DNA of 64,000 nucleotides, from the NCBI GenBank assembly GCA_033439255.1, contig CM065887.1, positions 1,488,001-1,552,000 of the forward strand, given 5' to 3'. This document shows, one piece after another, positions 1 to 11,800 of this stretch. The notes beneath the pieces were generated by a model. That model was not told the DNA's origin. It did not search any database and saw only the letters and a program-made list of their open reading frames with translations. Origin of the DNA: Hericium rajendrae (taxonomy: Eukaryota > Basidiomycota > Agaricomycetes > Russulales > Hericiaceae). Both the position numbers and the translations under genes were made by a program. Numbering within the stretch: the stretch's first letter is position 1; each line of letters begins with the position of its first letter.

Positions 1-840
1 GGCCGCGAGCCATCGAGAGAGCGCCCCTCGGATTACAGGCCCTACAATCGGACTGAATTCGACAGACCCCTTGAGGAGGACAGGCGATCGGAACACTTGG
101 ATGTGGACAGTGCTGAGCGCTACCCAGCGGCACGCCCACCACCATTCAGCAGACGCTACCCGCCCGACGAGCGCGATGCACCGCCCGAGCGCGCCCATGC
201 ATGGGCTCCTGGATCGCCTCGCGCTGACCCATATGCTGGAGACGCAGACCGTCGCAGGGACTACGGGGATTGGTACCGTTACGCAGACGAGCGATCCTAC
301 TGGGACAAGGAGCGCGCCGCAGGACGAGAACAAATCTATGAGCGGCCTCCGTACCGCGATTACCCCCCGCCGCGCTACGACGACCGCAGCGCGGGCTGGG
401 AAGAGCGCGAAAGGCGCTATCCGCCCGCACCCGACACACGGCCGTACGAGTCGCGCCCGCTGAGCGCGCGCCTCGGCGAGACCTTCCCGCCGCCGCCGGA
501 CGACCGCGCCGCCTTCGTGCGCCCGCCGCCATTCGACCCCGCCTCGCGCGTGCGCCCGCGCAGCCCGAGTGCCGGGCCGCGCGACGATATGCGGCCGCCG
601 ATGAAGCGTGCGCGCGAGGAGGGGTATGGCACGGGGTATTATTCGCCGCCTGGGCTTGGGAAGGACGCCCCGCCGCGACGCGGCACGCCTCCGCTGGCAC
701 CTGTGCCCCCACCCGGGGAGTATCCGTCGCCTTCTGGCCCGCCGACGGGGCGATATTATGAGAATGGGAATGGGGGGTACCGCGATTCGTATGGTGCGTA
801 CGACAGGCGGCCGGTGGGGAGGGATGAGAGAAGAATTTAG
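1..840 (+). CDS. 3' end of a gene for an Arg/Pro/Tyr-rich low-complexity protein (partial)
   Basis: The frame is open from the left edge to TAG at 838-840, giving the last 279 residues of a protein whose start lies outside the window. The visible part has no folded domain that I recognise. It is very rich in Arg, Pro, Asp and Tyr, with patches such as RDYPPPRYDD, PPPFDP, RPPMKRAREE and a Gly/Tyr-rich end (YENGNGGYRDSYGAYDRR). This looks like a disordered tail of the kind found on nuclear RNA-binding or chromatin proteins, but that is inference from composition only. In-frame ATG or TTG codons inside the window are not real starts, because the frame continues upstream. No intron is needed in this part. 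Confidence 0.7.
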   Translation, partial: GREPSRERPSDYRPYNRTEFDRPLEEDRRSEHLDVDSAERYPAARPPPFSRRYPPDERDAPPERAHAWAPGSPRADPYAGDADRRRDYGDWYRYADERSYWDKERAAGREQIYERPPYRDYPPPRYDDRSAGWEERERRYPPAPDTRPYESRPLSARLGETFPPPPDDRAAFVRPPPFDPASRVRPRSPSAGPRDDMRPPMKRAREEGYGTGYYSPPGLGKDAPPRRGTPPLAPVPPPGEYPSPSGPPTGRYYENGNGGYRDSYGAYDRRPVGRDERRI

Positions 841-1249
841 TGTTGGACAGATCTATGTGTGAGATGGGGTGAATCTGTTTATTGCATATATGCATGATGT
901 AGCTTGGATATGCGAGTATGTGGCTGTAGAATGTGTCGATGATCATGTTCTCTGCTTATCTACAAAATTTATGGACATTTATTTTGACGATGTGAACTGG
1001 CTCAACTGGACGAAGGTGATTCCGACGACTCGGAATCCTCGGTCACGGGAGCGACGCGTTTGTTGAGGGCAGGCCAGCATGAACGCGTACATACCTGATC
1101 TCGGAATAATCCGTTCTTTGCATGTTCACTACGACTCTCGCATTCAGCGGAGGATTTGTTTTCCTCGTCTTCTCCCTAAATCCTCAAGTGAAAGACTCAT
1201 ACCCGGCCCCTTACACATATTGCCCAATAATCAACCACGACAACTCAAG
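841..1249. other. Intergenic, no gene seen
   Basis: AT-richer than the flanking genes. It should hold the terminator of the left gene and the promoter of the first BTB gene. The frame of the BTB gene is open upstream to about 1079, but the downstream ATG at 1250 gives the N-terminus that matches its paralogue. Confidence 0.5.
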
Positions 1250-2269
1250 ATGGCCGAGCCTACCACTGCCCCGTGGACGCAGTGCAACGAGTTGTGGTTC
1301 GAGGATGGCAATATCATCCTTGTAGGTGAAAGTGTCGGATATCGGGTCCATCGAAGCATGTTGTGCATTCATTCGGAGATCTTCAACGACATGTTTGGCG
1401 TAGCAGACCCCGCATCCAGTGACGTTTTCGATGGTTGTCCCGTTGTAGCGCTACCCGACAGCCATGAAGACATTTATAACATGCTGAAGGCTATCCACTT
1501 TCGACAGTATGCCGTCTTCTTGGATTTTCGTATTCTACGCGCACTGACCAAACTTCAAAGATTCTGCAGGGTCGAATCGAAACCGTCTTTCAATCTCATA
1601 GTATCCCTGCTTCGCGTGGCGACAAAATACATGATCAACGACTTGCGCATCGAGATGATTAGCATCCTCTGTGCCATATTCCCTACAACACTGGAGGCTT
1701 ATGAAGCCAGCACGAAAGCATATTGCCCAGAGGACATGGCTCCGATTGTCGCTGTTCATCTCGGCATGGCATATAATGTCCCCGCCATCATCCCCGTTGC
1801 CTGCTACCTCGTTGCGTTGATGGATCCCAATGAGAGCATATTGGATGACGGTGATATGTCCTCTGTGATTTGGAGCATGCGCATGCGCTCTAGGGACCAG
1901 TTAATGGAGGCCATAGAGGTGTCTGTCCGCATGTCCTGTCAATTGACTGCGTTTTCCACTTCCGCGAATCCCGCTGCTTGTCAACCTCCCCCGTTCATAT
2001 GGCGATCTCTTGACTGTTCCCGTCAGGATTGCAATGGCATCTCGGACAACAAGAAATACAGGCTTGAAAGGACATGCAGGCGATTGTCATGCGACATACT
2101 CAAGCGTCGCAAACCCACGGTCTCGATTGGCCACGCATGCGATGCCTGTGAGGCCTCTTTCACAGAATACTGGGCCGAAATCCGCCGTCGAATCTGGGAG
2201 TGTTTGCCGGAGTTTTGTGGCTACACGGATTGGCAAAGCGTCGACCCCAAGGCAGCGCAGCCGACGTAG
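1250..2269 (+). CDS. BTB/POZ-domain protein, copy A
   Basis: Coding exons 1250-1506 and 1561-2269, 321 residues. The 54 nt intron 1507-1560 (GTATGC...AAAG) is in phase and lacks a stop, so it can be read through by mistake. Removing it gives HFRQFCRVESKP, which aligns with YLRYYGRMKSEP in the neighbour at 2696. Residues about 10-90 form a fungal BTB/POZ domain (FEDGNIILVGESVGYRVH, then a helix with HSEIFNDMF). The C-terminal half is helical with a Cys-rich stretch (CDACEASF) and ends in a RRRIW..LP motif typical of this expanded Agaricomycete family. BTB domains mediate dimerisation and can bind Cul3; the target is unknown. The start at 1250 was chosen because MAEPTTAPW matches the paralogue's spacing to the BTB core. 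Confidence 0.82.
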   Translation: MAEPTTAPWTQCNELWFEDGNIILVGESVGYRVHRSMLCIHSEIFNDMFGVADPASSDVFDGCPVVALPDSHEDIYNMLKAIHFRQYAVFLDFRILRALTKLQRFCRVESKPSFNLIVSLLRVATKYMINDLRIEMISILCAIFPTTLEAYEASTKAYCPEDMAPIVAVHLGMAYNVPAIIPVACYLVALMDPNESILDDGDMSSVIWSMRMRSRDQLMEAIEVSVRMSCQLTAFSTSANPAACQPPPFIWRSLDCSRQDCNGISDNKKYRLERTCRRLSCDILKRRKPTVSIGHACDACEASFTEYWAEIRRRIWECLPEFCGYTDWQSVDPKAAQPT

Positions 2270-2695
2270 CGATAGTTGAATGGATATCGCGATTTACGTG
2301 TTTCAGACCGTAGCAGTAAGTACTTACTTCCATTCTGAAGCAGCCACTTTCTCAAATGATCGTCATTTACCTAGAGCTGATTATACCTTCCTTTTTGTGC
2401 TCATGCATACACCCGGCTTGGTTCATTGTCGAAATGTTTAAATGCTTTTCATCTTGATATCCCAGCGTGCATTGCCCGGGTCAGACCCTTCAAATCAGGT
2501 CCCGGCATTGCGTCGTGACTCATGTCATGAATTACCTTTTCTATGTTGCTCGCGCTTCTGTACTTATCGGCAGTTCTAGATGGCAGCGCTTCTGTGCCCA
2601 CGCTGCAGCGTATCTGCTTCGAATGGGCGGCTATCGCATTCAGCTATGTTCCCTCCTGACGCATGCCGCGCCTCATACCCTCGCCCTAGGCAACG
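2270..2695. other. Spacer between the two BTB genes
   Basis: No coding sequence recognised. It contains the 3' end of copy A and the promoter of copy B; the stretch around 2300-2460 is AT-rich. Confidence 0.5.
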
Positions 2696-3721
2696 ATGAC
2701 CGAGTCGAAAGCCACATGGCGAAAGCACCCCGATCTCTGGCTTGCGGACGGCAATGTCGTCCTCGTCTGTCAGGACGTCGGATACCGCGTCAACGAGAGC
2801 GTCCTGCGCCTGCATTCCCCTGTTTTCAACGACCTCTTCCTTGTGGCGAGCAAGGACGTGGAAGGCTCGAAGATCCTATTCATGAACGATGACGCAGAGG
2901 ACATGTACCATTTCCTCAAAGCAATGTACCTCCGCTAGTGAGTTCCCATATGCAACCTGGGCCACACGTGCTCATCCTTTCATCTCCCCAGTTATGGCCG
3001 CATGAAGTCAGAGCCGCCTTTCCCACTCATCGCGTCCCTCCTGCGCATGGCGACGAAGTACATGTTCGCAGAGCTCCGCACGGAGATGATCGACATCCTC
3101 GCGCCGCTCTTCCCGGCCTCGCTGCAGGCCTACCGTGGCGACATACCCGCATACCGCCCCGCGGGCCTCAACCCGCTCGAGGCCGTCGACCTCGGCCTCA
3201 CATGTGATGTCCCCGGCATCCTCCCCGTCGCATCCTACCTCGTTGCGCTGACGGACGTGCGCACGTCGCTGCCCGACGAAGGTTCGCTCAGCCGCGCGTG
3301 GCGCGCGTGTATGGTGTTCCGCGACCACCTTGCAGAGGAGATCGAGGACGCCGTCGACGTACGCTGCCCACTCGTACCCTGCGCGCTCGTGCCGTGCGTC
3401 GAGGCGGGCGCGCTTCGCTGGCGCGCGCCACAGTGCGTGCAGGGCGACCAGTGCAACGGCGTGCCGCACGCTGCGCGGCACCACCTCGAGAAGACATGTC
3501 GGCGGCTCACGGAGGACGTCCTCGCACGTGCAGCACCGCCGCTGCCCGGAAACTGCTATACGTGCGCGCGCTGTGCGGAGGCACTGCAGGCGCATTGGGA
3601 CGCGCTGAGAAGGAGGATATGGGAGTCGTTGCCTGTGCTTTGTGGGTATCAGGATTGGGGGCACGTTGTGGATGAGCAGGCGGCAGCGCGAGGCGGGATG
3701 AGTACTGAGAAGTTAGTTTGA
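2696..3721 (+). CDS. BTB/POZ-domain protein, copy B
   Basis: Coding exons 2696-2937 and 2992-3721, 323 residues. The 54 nt intron 2938-2991 (GTGAGT...CCCCAG) sits at the same place, with the same phase and length, as in copy A, so the two genes are tandem paralogues. The BTB core is at about residues 12-90 (LADGNVVLVCQDVGYRVN, LHSPVFNDLF). The C-terminal half repeats the copy A plan: LIASLLRMATKYMFAELRTEM, a Cys-rich segment (CYTCARCAEAL) and RRRIWESLPVLCGYQDW. Copy B is much richer in GC at third positions than copy A, which suggests either old divergence or different constraints. It is probably an adaptor in protein-protein contacts; no substrate can be inferred. Confidence 0.84.
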
Positions 3722-6700
3722 TGGTTTGACGAGGTATTGGGTTCGGCTCGAACGTCCTTGACGTTATGGCGCCGTCACTGCTCTTGACAAAGCAGTTGTT
3801 CAAATCATGTTGTATGTACTTCTATATCACCACGATAAGTCTTACTACTTTCTTGGTCCAGCTGTCCACGGACATACATTAATGTGGAAAACCAAGTTTG
3901 CCAATTCCCATCGCAGCTCTCCGAGCCCCATACGCCTGGGCATCCCGGATCCTTCCACGAACAGAACGGACGCCCTGTCACCTCCAGAACTCCATCGCAC
4001 TTCATGCACCAGAAAGCCCCCGAGCAGACGTACAAATCCACGAACGCACCACAGGCCAAGACATTGAAAGGCAACGCACCCCCGGGCGAATGCGAGCGCC
4101 ACTATCAAAGAACAAGACCACTGTAATTTCACCTCGTCGAAGGCTATCTCCACTACAGCTGAGCTACTAGAGGCTACTAGGGGTGGAGCGAACAGCGACC
4201 GGTGACTTCCCCGCGATAAGCTAGACGCAGCCAATCGCGACTCACGCGGCCAGCGGGACGCTGGGATTGTCAGGCCTACGTCCTTGCTTCTGGGGTTCTC
4301 CGGCGCGGCACCCGAGAGGATACGGCAGCGTTAAAGTTGGCTTGCGCACGGAGCGAGAAGGCGCAACGTCTGGGCGAGCGGGGCAATTACGCCCCTCCGG
4401 GACGTCGAGCCTGACAGACACCGCGGGCCCGGGGGAGGAAGCGGGCGAACAGCGTCCGAGATTTTACGACCGAACCCCAGGATCTGCTGGAGCACAGAGC
4501 CGCACCGCTCAGAATCCCGAGGACCCGAGCTGGAGGTTCGTCAGTGTTTCGTCGCGTTGCATCCACAACATAGGCCGCAAAGACTCGAGGCACCAAGGCC
4601 CGCCAGTATCGCGATAGATCTGAGATGCCAAGATGTCGCGATCGCCACCGATCCACACCAGGGAGAAAGCCTAATTCTGCGGGTGCACGAATGGAGCCGC
4701 GACGATCGCGATCAGCGGGGCGGGCTGGTGATCGGTGGTGGCGTCGAGGCGTGTGGCGGAGTGGCCTTGCGGCTGGACACGAGCTGGGAGGCAGGCGTGG
4801 GCTGTGTAGACGCATGCGCGTCGAGGGCTGCGGTGCGGGACGTGCGTGGTGCGTATGCATTTGATGCAGGAGGGCGAGGCGGGTTGTTGGGATTGGCTTA
4901 CGAGATGGGAGGTGGCGAAGATGCCGGGTGAACATCGAACGTCCCGGGTTCGGGAGGTGTTGATGGTGCAAAGGTTTTCAGAACGTGTTGGTGGGACGTT
5001 TCTCGTCCCTGGGCAAAATCGATGGAAGAATCAGCAACACACCATCCAGTCATCATTGACTGTGCTCACCATTTCGAGGCGAAATCTCCCAACGTCGGCA
5101 ATTCTCCGGACGATTGGGCAGTTTTCGTTCGTAGTGCCCAGCGTCGGACGGAAACGCGGCGTGCCGACACGCCGCCGTGCGCTACGTGTTGACTCGTCCA
5201 CACACGGCGTGTCGGGACCTCGCTACGATATCGCCGGGCACGATGCTGCGCGATGGCTTGATTTTACTGTTCGGAAGGTATCTGTCTGCCGGCGTATTAG
5301 CATGTGCATGGAAAGGCGCATGTTTTCCACTTCTGTCGGAGGTGCTGGAAATTTGGACGCGACCAACGGACTTTGGGATCTGACTCGATGATCAAACCAG
5401 GTGAGTTCTGTGTTATCCATGGCTTCATCTCCTGTCGAGGCACATGATAGGGACAGTTGTGAACCGCGCAGACCCTATATGTATCACAGTGAAGCATCCT
5501 GGCAAATAAGCACCATGAGATGAGGACACTGATGTCCGAGAGAGGCCGAGGGAGGCTCACCCCAAAACACGCTCTTCCGACACGTCAGAAACAGACTCCA
5601 CCAGATAAAGACACAACACATAAATCAGCGTCTACGTTGGCGGCCATAACGCATATCTAGCTGATGTAGAGTTTAAACAAAGATATGTGTCAACATCACA
5701 AATCTGCTGTAAAAACAGATACCTCACCTGATTTTGTTCGAGATGCAATCGCATGATATTCCGACATGATATCAGCCTATTACCACTGCATTACAGGAGA
5801 TGGGATACATCGAGCAGATCAAGTGTGGATTGGTCTTAAGGTCAAAGCGCCCTCAACGTAGGTCGAGAATGACGTGCCACCGGGCCGACAGCGCACGTAG
5901 TTTGATATGTCGTCCAGACTCGCATGGAAGTATCAAAGTTCATATCATCAAAGAAATGACAGTCCATGTACAAGTTGGCTAGCACAACGGTGGACAGCAA
6001 GTTGAAGAAGAGCGCTGCAAGGTCTGGGCGCTTGCGCGTTCCTACGATTTCCAGATCTGGCCGTATAGACCGTGACGCCCACATCCTCTTTCCCCTCCTC
6101 CGACCGCCTGTGTAACCGTGCAACAGCTTTACAACGTATAACCAGCACTGGAAACCATCTTTGCCTGTATACGCGCATACACTTCCCCAGCCAACACACC
6201 GGCATGCCCGAGAAACGTTCACAGCGCCCTCCACCCGTCCCTCCGCAACGTTCTCGAAGCCAAACGCACGCACATTAGGCTGCGCTCTTCGTATCTGCAC
6301 TTCGAATCAGGTGCCGGGGCTCCTCATTTTGGGTGCCCTGGCTCAGTGGACCGTAGCTCGCAGTCTTCTGTAGAAGAACACGGTGCCGAGAGACCCGGGA
6401 TGCCCGTAGTTCAGGCCCTTCGTCATACCCATGCAACAAAGAACCCGAAGCGCCACTGACCAACCAACTTACCTGACCGAAATCTCTCCAGCACCTTCGC
6501 GCAGCTTGCCCAATTCCTACATCGCCAACAGCACCCGCGCCGAAATGCAAACATCAAACATGCGTTGGTCCCTGTATAGCGTATGTACAGTGTCTTGCGC
6601 GGAGCCTACGTATGACGCAGCGCGTGCGTTCATACCACCACCGCCTGCGCGTGCCTTCTGGTCCGTGCTCGCGAGCGACATAAAACGTCGAAGTACCAAG

Positions 6701-7567
6701 GGCCGCGGCGTCCGATGCGCGAGATGACTGCGGGAACGCTCCGTTCCTGACCTCCGTAAGGAAGATAGTCGTTCCCTGCTGCCACTGCTCATTAATGTTA
6801 TACGGTGTGATGAATGAACGATATCTGGCGCTTGAGCGCGGTAAGGAAGATAGTCGTTCCCTGCCGCTGCTCATTAATATCATACGGCTGTAATGAACGG
6901 TATCCGGCTCTGCATCAGACCCGTTCACACCCCTCTGCATTCATGATCGTGAGTACGAACGTAGGTATAGACGTCACATCGACGCGCGTTTACCTACACA
7001 CGAAAGACGTCTAGATGGTCTGCGTCGACAGGGACATATCCCGGTTTGCTATGAGTGGTAGTATGATCGCGATGCGCGTCATCTGTCTGGACTCTCAAGA
7101 CGTCAGCGTGGAGGCATGATGCAGCCACGCGCGGGGACGTTGGCTCGGCATGATCATCGCCCGCGGTCGTGATGCATCACCGGCGCCCACCTGAACTTTG
7201 CCCGCGATGCCCGCATACAATCAGGCCAGCGCTGCACAACTTGCCCTCCACAGCCCCTCGGCTCGGACGCACCACAGTTACCCGAATGCTCACTCGCCCA
7301 TCGCGCCATCCTACGATACGCACCCCGGATCCCTTACCCCCACCTGCGCACTCACATCCACAAATAAACGTCTAGTTGTGCATTATCATGGCCCAACAGA
7401 GCCAGTCGTCAAACGTTCCATCCGTAAATCCCCTGTATCGTATCCAATGCGTGTAAATAACCTAGCGTCAGTCTCGTAAAATAGTATATGTGCGTGCGGC
7501 GTGTGCATATCAGACATGAGGCATGAAACGTGAACAATGCGAAAGCAAAACCAAACCAACCCAACCT
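3722..7567. other. Gene-poor 3.8 kb region
   Basis: I see no ORF with recognisable protein features. Long frames around 4387-4971 and 4846-5391 occur on both strands with no domain, no conserved-looking composition and no sensible splice structure, as expected by chance in GC-rich DNA. A short tandem duplication lies at 6756-6912. A non-coding transcript cannot be excluded. Confidence 0.5.
6756..6912. repeat. Two tandem copies of an 85 bp unit
   Basis: The words GTAAGGAAGATAGTCGTTCC and GCTCATTAAT recur at 6756 and 6841 in the same order, 85 bp apart, with scattered substitutions and small indels. The second copy fades near 6912. It lies in non-coding DNA. Confidence 0.75.
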
Positions 7568-8850
7568 CTAAGCACTCCCAACACTCCCGCTCCGCGCACG
7601 CCCAAACGCGCGCCACCACGCCCTTAACCCGCGCGCGCCCTCGTCCTGCGCCTCGTCGTCCGCGTCCGCGTCGAGCAGCCCCGGCGGCATCCCGAGCCCC
7701 TCGACGGCGGCAAAGCTCACGTACCCGTTCACGGCGCGCAGCTTCGCGGCTGCGCTCTGCGCGTCGAACGACGGCGGCGTCGGCGGGGGCGTGGACGACG
7801 CGGTGCTGCTGCTGCTCGCGCTGTGCGGCGCGGGGCCGTACGGGTGCGCGTGCTCGTGCGGGGGCGTGTGAGGCGAGGACGGCGAGTCGTGCGTCGAAGA
7901 GGACGTCGACTGTGGAGAGTGTCAGATTGGGTTTCGGGCGGGAATGGAAGAGGGTGGGAGAGCCCGCGCCCGGGGAGGCGCGGTGCCACTGGGCCAGAAC
8001 GGGCCGTGGCGCAATGCGACAGAAGCCGGGAGGAAGGGAAGGGAAGGGAACGTACCTCGAGCGAGCTCCACGCCCACTCGCGCAGGGGACTCGCCTCGCG
8101 CGCGGGTGCAGGCTGTGCGGAGAGGCGCCGCCCGCGGCTCTCTTTCTCGCGCCCGCGCTGCTCCTGCGCTGGATTGTGGGTGTGCGCGCGCTTGCGCAGG
8201 GCGGGGACGTCGGGCACGCTGTTCGACGCGCGGTGCAGCGGGCTGCGCGGCGGCTGGTAGGCGAGGGGCGCCGCGAAGAACGCGAGGTCGTCGCAGTCGC
8301 AGTCGGAGCCGCACGCGTTGCGCGGGGGCGAGTGCAGGCGGTCGTGGGCCTCGGCGCGGCGGAGGGTGTCGCGCAGGAGGCGCTCGGAGCGGGACGAGGG
8401 CCGCGGGGGCGGGGAGACGGGGCGGTGGCGGGGGGAGGTGGGTGTGGAGGGTGTGGGGACGGGGGCGTGCACCTGGAGGGACATGGCGAGGGTCGGGCGG
8501 GTGGGGGTCACGGGGAGGATGTGGGCGGCGGAGGACCGGCGGCGGTGGTGCGAGGATGTTGACGGGGTCGATGGGGTCGTGAAGGAGGAGGAGGATGGCG
8601 TGCAAGGACGGCGGCGGTCGGCACGCTTGGGGGTGCGGGGGAGTACAAAGGTGTCGGCACAAGCGGTGTGGGGTGCGGAGGGAAGAGCTCGCGCGGGGTT
8701 ATATAGGGCTGAAGAGAAGAGAGGGCTGGGAGTGTGGCGCCAGAACGGCTGCTTTGAGGAGGAAGGGTCGGAAGGGGAATGGGGCGTGGTCGGGCGATTA
8801 TTATACTCAAGGTCGGACCGAGAGGACGAGCTGGACAAGGCCGGCGACAT
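7568..8850 (-). CDS. Ser/Pro-rich hypothetical protein with a conserved-looking C-terminus
   Basis: Exon 1 is 8056-8850 and exon 2 is 7568-7909, giving 378 residues after removal of intron 7910-8055 (GTACGT...CCACAG, 146 nt). Without the intron the frame runs into an Arg-rich nonsense tail, which argues that the splice is real. The first 130 residues are Ser/Pro/Thr-rich and probably disordered. A helical segment follows (RSERLLRDTLRRAEAHDRL), with an acidic/Cys patch (CGSDCDCDDLAFF). Exon 2 encodes more low complexity and then VNGYVSFAAVEGLGMPPG, acidic residues and WWRAFGRARSGS at the end. The family is unknown to me; it resembles conserved basidiomycete hypothetical proteins with phosphorylatable Ser/Pro tracts. 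No membrane segment or signal peptide is seen. Confidence 0.65.
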
Positions 8851-11800
8851 TCCTGCGTAACGTGTAAACGTCGTGTGATGGATCGATTATAGACGCAGGC
8901 ACGAGGCAGCCGCGAAGCACAATGCCTTCAGGAAGCCAGCCGATCCGGGGTTCGCGAGTTTAATAAAACGCTCGTCGCCTCGCTTGCGATTGTGGACGTG
9001 GATGTGGAGGTTGTGGACGAGTGGACGAAATAATTGATGGAGGGAGCGGGGACGCGGGGTTTTTGAGAATTGAAGACAACCCCAGAATTTAAATAAGTCC
9101 GTTTCCATCTCCATCTCCAGCAGCCAATCAGGCGCTCGCTCTCCTTCTGTCAAGGCCTGGACCTCAACCAATGGCATTCCGCGCGCCTCCACCGGTGCAC
9201 CTCACCAGACCGCGTCCTTTTCGCCTCCGCCATCTGCCTGCCATATTCGCCACGAATTCCCTCCTCTGTTCTTTCGAGCCCTGTCGTGGTCTGCCTCGGA
9301 GGTGCCTCCGGTCTCATGTCGACCCGCGGCGCTCCCCGAGGTCCCTTCCCACCCGCGGTGTCTAGACCTCCGCCACCGCGTTCCGGCGGTATCCTCGGTT
9401 CTGTCGCACGGTCCACGGACCATCAGGCACGCCCCGATCCATCGTCCCCACAACACCGTCTCGTCCACTTCCCTGCAGGTCGCAGAATCGTTTCCATGGC
9501 GCGGGCGGGCCTGCACACTCTGTACACTCCCCCGTTGACATGGTTGGCGCACGGCCAAAGTTATCTGCGGAACCTCCTGCACTCGTCTGCTCTGGAAACT
9601 CCCGACGTCCACCCCGTTTCCGTACTCTGCACTGTCCGCTGTGGCATCAGCCCACATATCAAACGCGATTCAGCCACGAAGTATCATCAAACCTTGCGCA
9701 CAAAGGCTCGCGCACGGGGCGGTGCGCCCGATGCAGACAATACGCTATACGCGTGGCCTCGTTCTGCCTATTGTGCCGTTTTGATGGCGAGTGACCTAGG
9801 TGCGATTGTTCTCGTTCGGGATGGGCGGTGCTGCGTCGACGGCTCGTTCGATGTCATGCCAGTTTTGATTCTGTTTTGGTAACGGGGGGCTTGGTCTGGC
9901 CTTGCGCCCCAGGCCAGAGCGCGCCCGCCTTGAGCTCCATCAGGAAGGAGCGCGCCGTACAAGTCGCGCTCGGGCCCGTCGTATCGCTCTCGGTTCGCTG
10001 TGGCCCTGCGACATGCACATGGCGAACCCGTCATCCATGCGTCATCCTCATCGTATACAACTCGCTGACCATCTTAAACGTGTCGAATGCTGATCGTTCG
10101 CCCTGAGCTCATGCATGATCTCATACACGCCAGCATACGATCATACTCATTCCGCTCGTGTCCACGCAGAAATTCTGCTCCGCCAGACACATGTGGACTC
10201 CCATTTATGCAGGGTCGACGCCGCTTCGGCTCCGCGCCAGAGAGAGCGTCACTTCTCACCTTGGCGTACAGGCAGAACAAGCTCAAGACTCAAAACCTTA
10301 TGCACGCGCATACGTGCCCCGCAGCGTCATCTGCGCGTCACCGGCGCGCCATACATGCCATATACACCCATGAGAGTTTTTGCAGCCCTCCGAATCGAAC
10401 CCAGCCAGTCGAGCCACAGGCTCCATTGGTCGCTCCATCTTGCCACCTGCAGCAGCTTACAGCTGCATCTCAGTCGGACTCAGCGCTCTACTAGGATGGG
10501 GGACGCGATCGCCCGATGGTGTGCGTTATATTTAGCGTGACGCGGCGGGGGTTCGTGCTTCGCGCCGGACGTTTGACGTTCATACAACACGAATAGGCTG
10601 TTCGCGCCCGTTGTGGCGAACAGGTGTCCACCGATGTCAAGATCCTCGTGCTGTATCATTGATAGCGGCGCGTCGATTATGGTGCGGTGGAGTGGGATGG
10701 AAGGCGGAGTGGTAGGTGGTGGTATGTGTGTTTCCTTGTAGTGCTGATTATCGTATCGGTGGAGCGTTCGTACCCTGTGGGCAGCCGATGAACCGTGCTT
10801 GAGTTGTTGCGGGACACTGTGCACTATCTATGATGGCAGGCTCGCACTCTGTCGTCGCTAATACGTTCGTCGGCGAGTCTTCCCACTTGATCGATTGATC
10901 GTGCGGTCTTGACACAAGTATATGTACCTGCTCGGCCTGCTCACATCTTTCTCAGTTTCAGAGGCCCAACATCGTATGCTGATCATCATACCGCAGACTT
11001 TGATGAACGCAATCGTGATGCTGATAGTGCCGGTCATGATTAAGAGAGATATGAATCAATGGACCACGCAAGGCCGCGGAGGTCCGTCTTAACTTGAAGC
11101 TTGATCTTTGAATTGAATCTCAAATCTCGTTGATAGCATTCGGCTTCCCAACATGAGAGCCTTCCCATGTCCGTCTGTAGAACTTCGTTCTCGTAGAAGC
11201 TGCGATATCAGCAGAGCATCTGGACCGTTCTGGCAGTCATCTGGACGGCATGAGAAGCTGCGAGCCCATTTTGATATTGTGGGTTCGAGAACGCGGCGCG
11301 CGTCAGTGCACGGCGCAGGTCGGCGTATCAATGCATGCAGAGCTTGATAGGGCCCGATAGAGGAGACGGGGTGCGTTGTCGCGACGCGCAAGAGGAAGTT
11401 CGCTGGGTCGCTGGAGAAACTCGAGGCCGGGTTGGCTCGTGCGCGCGGCCGTGCTTCCGGACGGACTTTGTGCAACGCGCAGGGAAGCAGCACACGGAGC
11501 TCACGGGAGCTCCCCGGCAGAACCTGTACATGCATGCATGCCCTCGGAGTACCCTCGGTCGTGCGGTATTGCTCGGGCCATCCAGTCAGGGCATGCGAAC
11601 CGGCGCCCCGATTCGAAGCACAGATAAGCAAAGTGCATTGTAGTATCGAAACGGCAGGTATGCAGCATTCGTGGCTTCGAGAACAGATGCAGGGGCGGTT
11701 GAAAGGCGGCTTCGAACGTGCTTCGATGCGTCGGGAGGGCTGATGACCGCGCGGACACTGTGGGAGGCCTTGTTGCGATTGTTCCATACTTGCATGGCAT

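Noticed and set aside
10380-10450. tRNA-like T-loop (GGTTCGATTC on the minus strand)
   Set aside because: The flanking bases do not pair as a T arm, and no D arm or acceptor stem can be formed.
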